A stretch of DNA of 35,369 nucleotides, taken from positions 1 to 35,369 of IMG/VR virus record IMGVR_UViG_3300042362_000221, one strand, 5' to 3'. The number at the start of each line of letters is the position of its first letter. Within the stretch, counting starts at the first letter, position 1. Below the pieces are notes generated by a model. It was not told where the DNA came from, did no database searches, and saw nothing but the letters and a program-made list of their open reading frames with translations. This DNA comes from a virus. The translations under genes and the position numbers were made by a program. Of the stretch, positions 27,748 to 34,815 are shown piece by piece.

Positions 27748-29517
27748 TCAACCGACCGCCTGTGGCTTTTGCGCCTGCGTCTTAAAGACCCCGCCAAAGT
27801 CAGCCAGCGCCGTGACCATGCTTTCGCAGTCAAGAAGGTGATCGTCTCGCTTGCCAATGCGCGTCCAGAAAGCCGTCTCGCGCCCGGTCAGGTGGTTGCG
27901 CTTGACCACTTTTTTGTGCGCGTTGATTTGGCGCTGGTAGCTCTGGGACACATCTGCGGCCACCGTCCATTCCGGCCCTGCCCCGCTTCGCAGCCATTCC
28001 AAAATATCCTGCGTCAGTTGCGATGACCAAAGCATATGAATCCAGCCCTTGCGGAACGGGCGCACAATAGAGGCCGCTCGGCGAATCTCTTGGCCCAACT
28101 TGATCGGGTAATGCGCGCGCTCCTCGCCCTTGCAGGGAATCCAACGGTTTTGCATACAGCGGTCGTAGACCTCTTGCGCTCGGAAGCCGTAGTCCACGGC
28201 GACCAGCTTGGCGCGGATCGGCCCGACCTGACGCATCACATCCAGGCCAAGCTCGGCCACCTTGGATTCCACATCTTCCCAAAGTTGCAAGCGGCCTTCG
28301 TCCACAAGGCGGCTTGACCCGTCGCGGGCAAACGCGCGGCAGACAAACCAGTAGTGATCCATCTGAACGTCCACGCCCATCATTCGCACCTCGCCATCGC
28401 GCAACGCATCACGCAGCGCATACTCGCCAAAGGGAATCACCCGCTCCTCTTCGTTCATGGATTCTTCCCACGGCTCGGCAAGTTGCGACTGAATGAAGTC
28501 CATAAGGCCAAGCAGCCCGGCCTTGGCCGTAAGAAATTGCGCGGCCAGTTCGCCAAAGTCACAAGAGCGCCAAGGCGCATACAGGGAATTGAGGTGGTAG
28601 CTGCGGCGGTTCATCGGTGCGCCGGGGTTAGTCGCGCGCCACTCGCCTCGGCGGATCATTTCCATTTTTTGCCCACTGCTAATCGGTTGCTCGCACGATT
28701 CGCAGTAGTAACGCGCCGTCTCCTTGACCCTCTCAAGGTTCCACGTCTTGCCGTCTTCCAGCTTGGCATCGTCCGACCATCGAACGCGCGGCCACTGAAG
28801 GCGCTGCATATGCTGGCAGTGCGGACACGGGACGAAATAATAACGCTGGTCGCCCGACAGAAACGCTTTCCAGATTTGCCCCTCGGCGGTGGTCGGCGTG
28901 GAGACTTTGACCGTCAGGGAATTGGCAAAGGTTTTGGTGCGGTTTTGAGCCAGGGCAACGGCGTCGGCTTCTTTGGTTGATTCGCCAGCCAGCTTATCGA
29001 CTTCATCCAAAAGCAGCAGGCCAGCCGGACGCGAACTAAGTGACGATGGAGAGTTTGAGCCGACGAAGTTTAGGACGCATTGGTCAAAGGTTTGCTGAAG
29101 GTGCTTGAAGGCGTGGCGGTTTTTATCGACTTGCGACTTCAACACGGGCGACTCCTCGACAATCGGTTGCCAGCGCACCTCGGAAAAGCTGCGGGCCAGC
29201 GCCTCGTTGGGCATGACCCACACCACTGGCTGCGGGCGATTGACTACGCGCCACGCTGTTCCCATCTGAAGCAGGGTTGTCTTGCCTGTCTGCGTGCCAA
29301 AAACCATAGCAATCTCCGAAACGTCCACATCGGCAAAGCTCTCAAGCGGCTCCCTCATGTATGGAGTCATGGCCGTGGAAAATCGCCCCGGCATGGCCGT
29401 CCCGGTGCGCTCACTTAACCAGATTTCATCCTCGCACCACTCGACCACGGTGCGGTCATCGCTCACGCCGTAGACCGCCCGCAAGTCCTCGCGCAGTTGG
29501 TCGGCGGCGGGACTCAT
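27748..29517 (-). CDS. Terminase large subunit (GpA family)
   Basis: A 589-residue packaging motor. Walker A FGTQTGKTTL (Gly74-Thr81), Walker B LLLLDEVDKLAGES near 170, a CPHCQH...CESCEQ zinc-type insert, and the nuclease part with MGVDVQMDHYWFVCRAF and VAVDYGFRAQEVYD. The length and these features match the lambda GpA-type terminase, which packages from cos sites with cohesive ends. Cohesive ends would agree with a circular assembly. ATGA overlap with the small subunit gene. Confidence 0.92.
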   Translation of the reverse strand: MSPAADQLREDLRAVYGVSDDRTVVEWCEDEIWLSERTGTAMPGRFSTAMTPYMREPLESFADVDVSEIAMVFGTQTGKTTLLQMGTAWRVVNRPQPVVWVMPNEALARSFSEVRWQPIVEESPVLKSQVDKNRHAFKHLQQTFDQCVLNFVGSNSPSSLSSRPAGLLLLDEVDKLAGESTKEADAVALAQNRTKTFANSLTVKVSTPTTAEGQIWKAFLSGDQRYYFVPCPHCQHMQRLQWPRVRWSDDAKLEDGKTWNLERVKETARYYCESCEQPISSGQKMEMIRRGEWRATNPGAPMNRRSYHLNSLYAPWRSCDFGELAAQFLTAKAGLLGLMDFIQSQLAEPWEESMNEEERVIPFGEYALRDALRDGEVRMMGVDVQMDHYWFVCRAFARDGSSRLVDEGRLQLWEDVESKVAELGLDVMRQVGPIRAKLVAVDYGFRAQEVYDRCMQNRWIPCKGEERAHYPIKLGQEIRRAASIVRPFRKGWIHMLWSSQLTQDILEWLRSGAGPEWTVAADVSQSYQRQINAHKKVVKRNHLTGRETAFWTRIGKRDDHLLDCESMVTALADFGGVFKTQAQKPQAVG

Positions 29518-30134
29518 ATCTCGGCGCGCACGCCTTCCTTCAGCTTCTCAAAAAATATCTTCAGTTCGGTTTCGATCTCCTTCTTCGGCAGGCCGTGGAG
29601 CCTCGCGGCCAAGGTCTTCGGGGCCGCATCGAGTTGGCGGCGGATGGAGTTATGCGGGCGCAAGAAAATGTCGCGGGCCTCGGAGTAGTAAAGCGTGATC
29701 TTTTTCTCGCGGAGGTATTCGCGGCGGAATTGGTCGGCCCGCTGGCGCACGTTGGACGCCAGGGCAAAGTTGCTGTTGGCCTTGCGGTATTCCTCATGCG
29801 TTGCGCCGTTCTTGGCCGCGTGTTGCAGTCGCTCGTAAGCAATCTTCTCGGCGCGCTTGGCCCTGCGACTGTGTTCGATGGGGTCGCTGTTCTCCTCCTC
29901 GGCAATCAGCGCCTCGGCATCTACCACTTCTTCCTCTGGTAGTTCGTCCACGAATGACGGTTCGCCAATCGTCACAAGATCGGGCGTCTTGCGCTTTACG
30001 TTGCGCGGCTTGGCGTGGCGCGAGCGCCATGCGTTCATGGTATCCGTGTTGCCTTCTGGCATCCCGGCATTGAGCAAGTTGGCGGCTTGGCTTTTGGAAA
30101 TGCCAAGCTGGTCGGCTACGCTGCGAACGCTCAT
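29514..30134 (-). CDS. Terminase small subunit-like DNA-binding protein
   Basis: A 206-residue protein. It opens with a helix-turn-helix (SVRSVADQLGISKSQAANLL) suited to recognising a packaging site, then an acidic disordered stretch (DELPEEEVVDAEALIAEEEN) and a long charged helical region (SRRAKRAEKIAYERLQHAA, QRADQFRREYLREKKITLYY). It lies just upstream of the large terminase (ATGA overlap), so it is probably the cos-recognising subunit. First gene of the late operon. Confidence 0.75.
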   Translation of the reverse strand: MSVRSVADQLGISKSQAANLLNAGMPEGNTDTMNAWRSRHAKPRNVKRKTPDLVTIGEPSFVDELPEEEVVDAEALIAEEENSDPIEHSRRAKRAEKIAYERLQHAAKNGATHEEYRKANSNFALASNVRQRADQFRREYLREKKITLYYSEARDIFLRPHNSIRRQLDAAPKTLAARLHGLPKKEIETELKIFFEKLKEGVRAEI

Positions 30135-30148
30135 ATCTTTACTAAAGC

Positions 30149-30154
30149 AGTATA
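30149..30154 (-). promoter_or_regulatory. Late promoter -10 candidate
   Basis: TATACT 15 bases before the terminase small subunit ATG, in the gap between the HAD-gene terminator and the late operon. No clear TTGACA upstream at normal spacing. A late promoter here is expected from the layout; the box alone is weak evidence. Confidence 0.3.
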
Positions 30155-30196
30155 GTTAAGCAGGGCCAAAAACGGGTGATTTTGGCAAAAACCGAC

Positions 30197-30238
30197 CCCA
30201 CCGCATTTGCGCCAGAATGGCCTGTGGCGGGCTTTTTT
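30197..30238. terminator. Hairpin terminator between replication and late genes
   Basis: CCCACCGCA (30197-30205) and TGTGGCGGG (30223-30231) pair at 8 of 9 positions around a 17-base loop. A T6 run follows on the plus strand and a TTTTT run a few bases after the stem on the minus strand. It lies in the largest gap around the replication/late junction (30135-30284) and may insulate the terminase operon from early leftward transcription. Confidence 0.5.
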
Positions 30239-30284
30239 CTGATTGGGCCGTGGTGTTGCGCTCATGTCCATTTAACTCCGCCTG

Positions 30285-30707
30285 TCAGCCTTGCTGGACG
30301 TTTAAGCCACTACTGGACGCACGCAGGATCGACGGCCTCATCACGGGCACTTCCGTCGCGTGGTTTTGAAGAGAATCCTTACTGGGGGAGTCAAGATTTG
30401 CGCGGCCCTGGGTCCCTGTCGCCCGCACCACTCGCGTCCGCTTTATCCATCCCCAACCCTCGTCATCAAGTATGAATCCCGGCTTGCTCACGATGTAGTC
30501 AAACAACTCCAAGCATCCCATCTGCCCTGCAATCAATCGCGCGTGCTTCTCTCCGCGCATCGACCACAGCATGAGCGTAAAGCCCTCGGCCTTGCGCTTG
30601 TGCAGCCACGCAATCGCCTTGGTGTTCGGCTCGCCGCTTATGTGCAGCGTGCCGTCTACATCAACAGCGATGACGCGCGGAGGCGGAAGCTGTTTGTTAG
30701 CCTTCAA
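30285..30707 (-). CDS. HAD-superfamily hydrolase/phosphatase-like protein
   Basis: A 140-residue protein from TTG 30707. RVIAVDVDGTLH holds motif I (Asp16, Asp18), FTLMLWSMRGEK motif II (Ser), and KPGFILDDEGWGW motif III-IV (Lys, Asp-Asp). These are the residues for a Mg-dependent phosphoaspartyl reaction on a phosphomonoester such as a nucleotide. The catalytic part ends near residue 85 and a basic, Ser/Asn-rich tail of 55 residues follows with no clear domain. It overlaps the previous gene by 11 bases and ends the early leftward chain. Confidence 0.75.
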   Translation of the reverse strand: MKANKQLPPPRVIAVDVDGTLHISGEPNTKAIAWLHKRKAEGFTLMLWSMRGEKHARLIAGQMGCLELFDYIVSKPGFILDDEGWGWIKRTRVVRATGTQGRANLDSPSKDSLQNHATEVPVMRPSILRASSSGLNVQQG

Positions 30708-31191
30708 GCTCCTGCACCGCCTGTATCAGCGACCGCACTTGAGGTTCAGCCAAGAACCGCGCCCTTGGAAACGCCGAGTCCATCGGGTCAATGTTGAAGC
30801 GCACCGTGATCGTGTAAGCGGGCACATCGGCCACCTTCTCCGTCTCAGGCTTCGGCACAGTAGGAGCAAAGTCACGCAAAACCAGTTGCTTCACCGTTGC
30901 AGGATCAAACAGCGAGGCGCGATCCTTGTGCTTCTTTGCCAGCCGATAGTTGTCCCGCGCCAGATTCGGGTCGATGCCCTGCTCGCCGAGCCCGTCCACA
31001 AATGCGTCGAAGGCATCGCCAAGCTCCATCTCTGCTTGCACCAGCAAAAGTCCCTGCTCGTGCTTTAGTTCAAGCGCCTCCTTCATCGAGCCAATGGCCG
31101 ATGCCTTGGCCTCGTGGATCTTTTCCGATAGCGCGCGGATCTGCTCCACGCTGACGCTGCTTAGTTCTTTGCCGTTGTATGCTGTGCCCAT
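30697..31191 (-). CDS. Helical protein, DUF3102-like, unknown
   Basis: A 164-residue protein. Long helices (EQIRALSEKIHEAKASAIG, ELKHEQGLLLVQAEMELGDA) are followed by NLARDNYRLAKKHKDRASLF and PATVKQLVLRDFAP, a layout resembling the ParB/DUF3102-type phage proteins with a GLLLxxAE element. The C-terminus has a strand pair (AYTITVRFNIDPMD). The leader has CCTAACCAACCAACAG and no Shine-Dalgarno. Function unknown. Confidence 0.55.
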   Translation of the reverse strand: MGTAYNGKELSSVSVEQIRALSEKIHEAKASAIGSMKEALELKHEQGLLLVQAEMELGDAFDAFVDGLGEQGIDPNLARDNYRLAKKHKDRASLFDPATVKQLVLRDFAPTVPKPETEKVADVPAYTITVRFNIDPMDSAFPRARFLAEPQVRSLIQAVQELEG

Positions 31192-31754
31192 AGGTCGTTT
31201 GTCTCTTTCTGTTGGTTGGTTAGGTCTATTTTCTTTCTGGTTTGCCCGACGATCAGTTGTCGCAGGGCATAAGTCTTTCTCGCCTCGATGCTCTTCTGGC
31301 TTCGGGCAATAGTCGCCGGGTTAGCCGCCTTCCGTATTTCCACCACCCGCTTGCTGACCGCCGCCCGTGTGACGCCGAATTGCTTGGCGATACTGGTCTG
31401 CGTCTTGTCCTCGTCCTTGTCTTCAAGCTCAAAAGCCGCCTGCCAGGTAGCGACGAAGTATTGCAGATCGGGACAGGCCGACACTTCCCGCGCCTGTTGC
31501 AGAAAGCGCACGATAGCCTCCCGCTGCGCCAGCCTGTGCCCGTCCTTGTCGCTGGTCTTGAGGGTCTTGGTCAGCGCCGCCTTCCCGTGCGTTACAGCAT
31601 CAGGGCAAACCTTCACCTCCGAGGCCCGGCACATCTCCAGCCATTCGTCGGCCCAAATGTCTTCGGGCTTGTCCTCGTGTTCGGGCCAATAGCTGGCCTC
31701 TTTGCGGTCTGCGGGGTCGCCTCCGAGCATGGCTGCGCGTTTCATGTCAATCAT
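31161..31754 (-). CDS. Helix-turn-helix protein before the late genes (candidate late regulator)
   Basis: A 197-residue protein from ATG 31754 (ATGA-coupled to the small basic gene). Residues ~5-45 are charged with Trp-rich EASYWPEHEDKPEDIWADEW. Near the C-terminus KTQTSIAKQFGVTRAAVSKRVVEI is a clear helix-turn-helix, as in sigma-70 region 4 or related regulators, followed by a basic tail (RQLIVGQTRKKIDL). Its position, at the end of early genes and shortly upstream of the late operon, suggests a late-gene activator or antiterminator. Inference only. Confidence 0.65.
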   Translation of the reverse strand: MIDMKRAAMLGGDPADRKEASYWPEHEDKPEDIWADEWLEMCRASEVKVCPDAVTHGKAALTKTLKTSDKDGHRLAQREAIVRFLQQAREVSACPDLQYFVATWQAAFELEDKDEDKTQTSIAKQFGVTRAAVSKRVVEIRKAANPATIARSQKSIEARKTYALRQLIVGQTRKKIDLTNQQKETNDLWAQHTTAKN

Positions 31755-31921
31755 CTGCGGTTTCTCCGTCTGCTTTTGCTCTGCATAAGTCGTCGCGCCT
31801 TGGCCTTGGCCCGGTCGCGTTTGGTCTTTGTCCGCTTGCGCGCATATCGCGGCCCAACCGGGCGCACAGGGCTTCGCCCGTAATGCTGGCCGGCTTCGTC
31901 CATTGTTTTGGGAATGGTCAC
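31751..31921 (-). CDS. Very basic 56-residue protein
   Basis: Frame from GTG 31921, overlapping the upstream stop (GTGA) and ending in TGA overlapping the ATG at 31754. It starts TIPKTMDEAGQHYGRSPVR and continues with ARKRTKTKRDRAKAKARRL and a final RRRNRR: about a third Arg/Lys. It should bind nucleic acid. It could be an RNA-binding antitermination-like arginine-rich protein, as in lambda N, but this is only by composition and position. Confidence 0.5.
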   Translation of the reverse strand: MTIPKTMDEAGQHYGRSPVRPVGPRYARKRTKTKRDRAKAKARRLMQSKSRRRNRR

Positions 31922-32121
31922 GCCGCCCTCCTTGCCGTCTCATTGGCCCGCAAATGCCGCGTGTCGCGCTTTTCCAGCCAGCCAATACACTCGCCGCCGT
32001 TTCCGACATCGGCCACGCTCACGGCATTGTCGGAGATGACGCCGTTGTCTTGCAGTTCGTTCAGCACCAGCCGAGCGTCGAGGCCACGGGCGGCGATGTA
32101 AGCGCGCAAACTTTCGCTCAT
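31918..32121 (-). CDS. Small protein, unknown
   Basis: A 67-residue protein starting MSESLRAYIAARGLDARLVL, helical N-terminal half, then NAVSVADVGNGGECIGWLEK. ATGA/GTGA overlaps on both sides put it in the translationally coupled chain after the initiator gene. No family recognised. Confidence 0.6.
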   Translation of the reverse strand: MSESLRAYIAARGLDARLVLNELQDNGVISDNAVSVADVGNGGECIGWLEKRDTRHLRANETARRAA

Positions 32122-32378
32122 GCCGCCCCCTTCATGCAATTCGGGTGCGATGGAACAACAACGCCGAATCGCCCTGCGGACATAACGATGGCGGCAATGG
32201 TGCGCTCGCTGACGTTTCGCATTTTCCACAGCTTGTCGGCTTTCTCGACCAAGTCATGCGGGGCGTGGATGTCGTAGCGGGCAAAAACACTGAGCCAAAA
32301 GTTTTGCAACTTGGCCGTCCTTCCCATGCCGCGCACGGGCGCGATGATGTCCCGAAGGGAGAAGTCGCCGCCTTTCAC
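32118..32378 (-). CDS. Small protein after the replication initiator, unknown
   Basis: An 86-residue protein from GTG 32378 overlapping the initiator stop (GTGA). KGGDFSLRDIIAPVRGMGRT, then FWLSVFARYDIHAPHDLVEKA and a helical end (NVSERTIAAIVMSAGRFG). Position directly after the initiator is where many phages encode a helicase loader or accessory factor, but it has no AAA motif. Function unknown. Confidence 0.6.
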   Translation of the reverse strand: MKGGDFSLRDIIAPVRGMGRTAKLQNFWLSVFARYDIHAPHDLVEKADKLWKMRNVSERTIAAIVMSAGRFGVVVPSHPNCMKGAA

Positions 32379-33238
32379 GCTGCCACCTCCACGCCAGCCA
32401 ACCGCTGCCGCATTTCCGAAATCGACGCCTTCAACGCCTTCACCTTCGCCATCGGCTCGGCCCGCAGCCTGCGGTCGAACGAGTCGGGGACGGCCTCCTT
32501 GTTCGCCGGGTTCGCGCAGATGCGGTCTACCTCCTTCTGCGCGGCTTCGATTCTTTGCTGTAGCTGCCACACGCCTTCGGGCTTCGGGTTCCCGTTGTGG
32601 CCATTGACCGCACCGTTGCCGAATTGCTTCGGGCTGCGGTTGCTCTGCCACTTGCGCCAAAATCCCGACAGGTCATGCGGCATGGACGAGACGCGCCTTC
32701 CCTTGCCGTCCAGCCATCCCGCGCCCTCGCGGTCATCGTGGTAAGCCCGGCACACGTCTTCGGGGATGCTGGATCGCCTTCCTGCTTCAATGACTTCCTC
32801 GACCGCAAACCCCGCCTCGCCACCTACTGTGCTATATATACTCTTCTCTTCTCTTCTCTGGTAACGCTCTTGTAACGCTGGGAGCGTTACAGAATCGGCC
32901 CTTGTTTTTTCGACCCGATTCTTTGTAAGTGCCCGCTTCTTAGCTGTTTGGCCGTTGTGACGGTCAAAGTGCGGGAAGGACAAGTCGCCATCGCGGCCCT
33001 CCAACCAGCCCACCTTTCGCATCGCCTCGGCGAAACCCGGCGTGGTCGTGATGCGATCAAGCACATTTGCTGTAACGCTCACAGCGTTACAATCTGCGAT
33101 GTGCTGATCGGCCCACGCCCAGACCTTCCAGAGTCTTCCGACTACGGCAAGCTCGTCCATTTCCAACGCCGCCGCCATCTGGAACACCGCTGGGTCGGTG
33201 TCCAGATTGCAGCGCATTTTGATCCAATCGCCTGCCAT
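32375..33238 (-). CDS. Phage replication initiator (DnaT/O-like)
   Basis: A 287-residue protein from ATG 33238. The N-terminal ~105 residues (MAGDWIKMRCNLDTDPAVFQ, then ELAVVGRLWKVWAWADQHIA and GWLEGRDGDLSFPHFDRHNG) match the winged-helix domain at the start of many phage replisome organizer proteins. The middle is a charged linker (QERYQRREEKSIYS) and the C-terminal part contains FWRKWQSNRSP and a long coiled coil. Two 21-bp dyads lie inside the gene, at the codons for residues 50-56 and 116-122, like the lambda origin inside gene O. No helicase gene is seen, so the host helicase is probably recruited. Confidence 0.75.
   Translation of the reverse strand: MAGDWIKMRCNLDTDPAVFQMAAALEMDELAVVGRLWKVWAWADQHIADCNAVSVTANVLDRITTTPGFAEAMRKVGWLEGRDGDLSFPHFDRHNGQTAKKRALTKNRVEKTRADSVTLPALQERYQRREEKSIYSTVGGEAGFAVEEVIEAGRRSSIPEDVCRAYHDDREGAGWLDGKGRRVSSMPHDLSGFWRKWQSNRSPKQFGNGAVNGHNGNPKPEGVWQLQQRIEAAQKEVDRICANPANKEAVPDSFDRRLRAEPMAKVKALKASISEMRQRLAGVEVAA
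32831..32891. other. Replication origin candidate: dyad, half-site and AT/pyrimidine tract
   Basis: TGTAACGCT-GGG-AGCGTTACA (32871-32891) with an extra half-site GTAACGCT 11 bases to its left (32861-32868, one helical turn). Next to it lie GCTATATATA (32831-32840) and a CTCTT repeat (32841-32860), a plausible unwinding element. All of this is in the linker-coding part of the initiator gene. Confidence 0.6.
33071..33091. other. Second initiator-binding dyad
   Basis: TGTAACGCT-CAC-AGCGTTACA, the same 9+9 dyad with a 3-base spacer, exactly 200 bases from the first. It encodes Asn-Ala-Val-Ser-Val-Thr in the initiator's N-terminal domain. Confidence 0.55.
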
Positions 33239-33239
33239 T

Positions 33240-33818
33240 TTAAGCCTCGATCTCGGCGATGATGTTGGCAAGTTGGCGGGCCGTCAGTTCGCACGGCTGC
33301 ATAATGACCACCCGCTTGCCGCGCACTCGGTAAATCTCATGCGCTTGGCGAATAACGGGGGCGATCTCCTGCTCGGCCTTGCGTTCTTCAAGATACGCTC
33401 GCTGTGCTCCAACGCTGCGGATGTGTCCGTTGAACACTTGGCGGCATTGCTGCGGTGTGAGGTTTTCAACGGCGACCTTGAGCGTTGTCGGCGTTTTGCC
33501 CTCCAACACGAGAAGATCAAGGGGCTCGTCAATGGCTCGCTTTTGCTCTGAGTAGGGCAGGCGCACCAAGTGCCGCGCCGCAGGGTAGTCAGCAACGAGC
33601 AAGTTGGGCATGATCTGTTTGCGGCCCAACTGCTCAAAGCGCCGAACAACGTCTTCGGTTAGGTATTTGGAACGCTCGCAGATGTCTGCGGCGGTCATGT
33701 CGTGTTCGTCCATGAGTTGAACGATGATTTCGCCAGCCTTTTGCCAGCACTCGATGCCGTTGCCAATTAGACCGGCTACTTCGTCAATTAGCTTGGTTGA
33801 GGATTTTGTTAGTGTCAT
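33240..33818 (-). CDS. Putative DNA-binding protein, unknown
   Basis: A 192-residue protein starting MTLTKSSTKLIDEVAGLIGN. Helical throughout; MTAADICERSKYLTEDVVRR could be a helix-turn-helix, and FEQLGRKQIMPNLLVADYPAARHL with later ENLTPQQCRQVFNGHIRSVG resemble helical DNA-binding or regulatory domains. It ends 1 base before the initiator start, so it may act in replication control. No family recognised. Its start overlaps the end of the upstream gene by 35 bases. Confidence 0.55.
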   Translation of the reverse strand: MTLTKSSTKLIDEVAGLIGNGIECWQKAGEIIVQLMDEHDMTAADICERSKYLTEDVVRRFEQLGRKQIMPNLLVADYPAARHLVRLPYSEQKRAIDEPLDLLVLEGKTPTTLKVAVENLTPQQCRQVFNGHIRSVGAQRAYLEERKAEQEIAPVIRQAHEIYRVRGKRVVIMQPCELTARQLANIIAEIEA

Positions 33819-34815
33819 GTGTTCTATTGGTTGCCTTCAGTTCTTTTACTTGTGATGCCGCCAAATGCATGGAGAAGAAGGCAAGTTCTCCGCGACTTAG
33901 CGGTTTGATCCGCGCGCGCTTCTTTGCTTGCCGGAAAATGCTCGTTTTTACCTGCGCCTTGACCGCGAATTTGTCGGGCCAGATGGCCTCAAGGTTGGTC
34001 AAAAGTTTCTGAGAATCGCCGATTTCTTGCAAACGAAAGCTGTCTTTTGCTCGTTTATATAGAGCGTTCCACTTATCTAAAAACGACTGACCATCGCACC
34101 TGTTACACCGCTTAAACACGGCGCCATTATCAAACAGTTGCCCAGACAAGATTGCTTTTGCAGAAGAAAGCAGAGTTTCCATTTTGTAATGGTCGCCTCG
34201 CAATTTGTCCGGCCACTGCCAATCATTTCCGTATTCGCCATACTTAATTTTGACGCCAGAATTTTTCACGTCTCGGTGAACAATGCCGCAGATGGGACAA
34301 CATATAACCTGTTCATAAAAAAACACTCTGCCAACGTGTTCTTCTTGATACGCCCAACACTTTGTGCGGTCGAAAGGCTTAAACAGACATAACATTTCTT
34401 TGCTTGTCGGAATGTGCAGCCCCCGCTCCGCGTCAAAATAATTATTCCAATAGTATGGGTCGGCTTCTGCGTCTTCGCGCCTTGAACCCCCAAAAACGCC
34501 CGACATACTCCACCGCGAACTTGATCCACCCCATCCGCTGCTGCTTTCTCGATAAATAGAAAGCTGCTCAGAAAAAAACAACTGAGCCTCATTGGCGTGC
34601 AGCCAAGTATTCCCAAAATGGAAATCTATGATGACGGCGCACGGCCATGCTCCTATTGCCTCAAGCTGCGGTTGTAGCGACAGCAATTCGTCGCGCAGCG
34701 GCCTGCACTTGTCTTCCGATTCCTTGGCGTTAATTCGCTCAATCTCGGCCTCTAGTGCGTCTCGTTGCTCCTCAAGAGTCTTAAGGCGGTTTTCTGCTGT
34801 TGTCTCAAAGGTCAT
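33784..34815 (-). CDS. Zinc-motif protein of unknown function
   Basis: A 343-residue protein from ATG 34815, overlapping the methyltransferase stop. Residues 1-40 are a coiled coil (RLKTLEEQRDALEAEIERIN). A Trp/Ser/Gly-rich stretch (SSGWGGSSSRWSMSG) follows. CCPICGIVHRDV and KRCNRCDGQSFL give two CxxC pairs that could bind zinc. The C-terminal third is basic and helical (FRQAKKRARIKPLSRG). No catalytic motif recognised. Its base composition is visibly richer in A+T than the neighbours, suggesting later acquisition. Confidence 0.7.
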   Translation of the reverse strand: MTFETTAENRLKTLEEQRDALEAEIERINAKESEDKCRPLRDELLSLQPQLEAIGAWPCAVIIDFHFGNTWLHANEAQLFFSEQLSIYRESSSGWGGSSSRWSMSGVFGGSRREDAEADPYYWNNYFDAERGLHIPTSKEMLCLFKPFDRTKCWAYQEEHVGRVFFYEQVICCPICGIVHRDVKNSGVKIKYGEYGNDWQWPDKLRGDHYKMETLLSSAKAILSGQLFDNGAVFKRCNRCDGQSFLDKWNALYKRAKDSFRLQEIGDSQKLLTNLEAIWPDKFAVKAQVKTSIFRQAKKRARIKPLSRGELAFFSMHLAASQVKELKATNRTHDTNKILNQAN

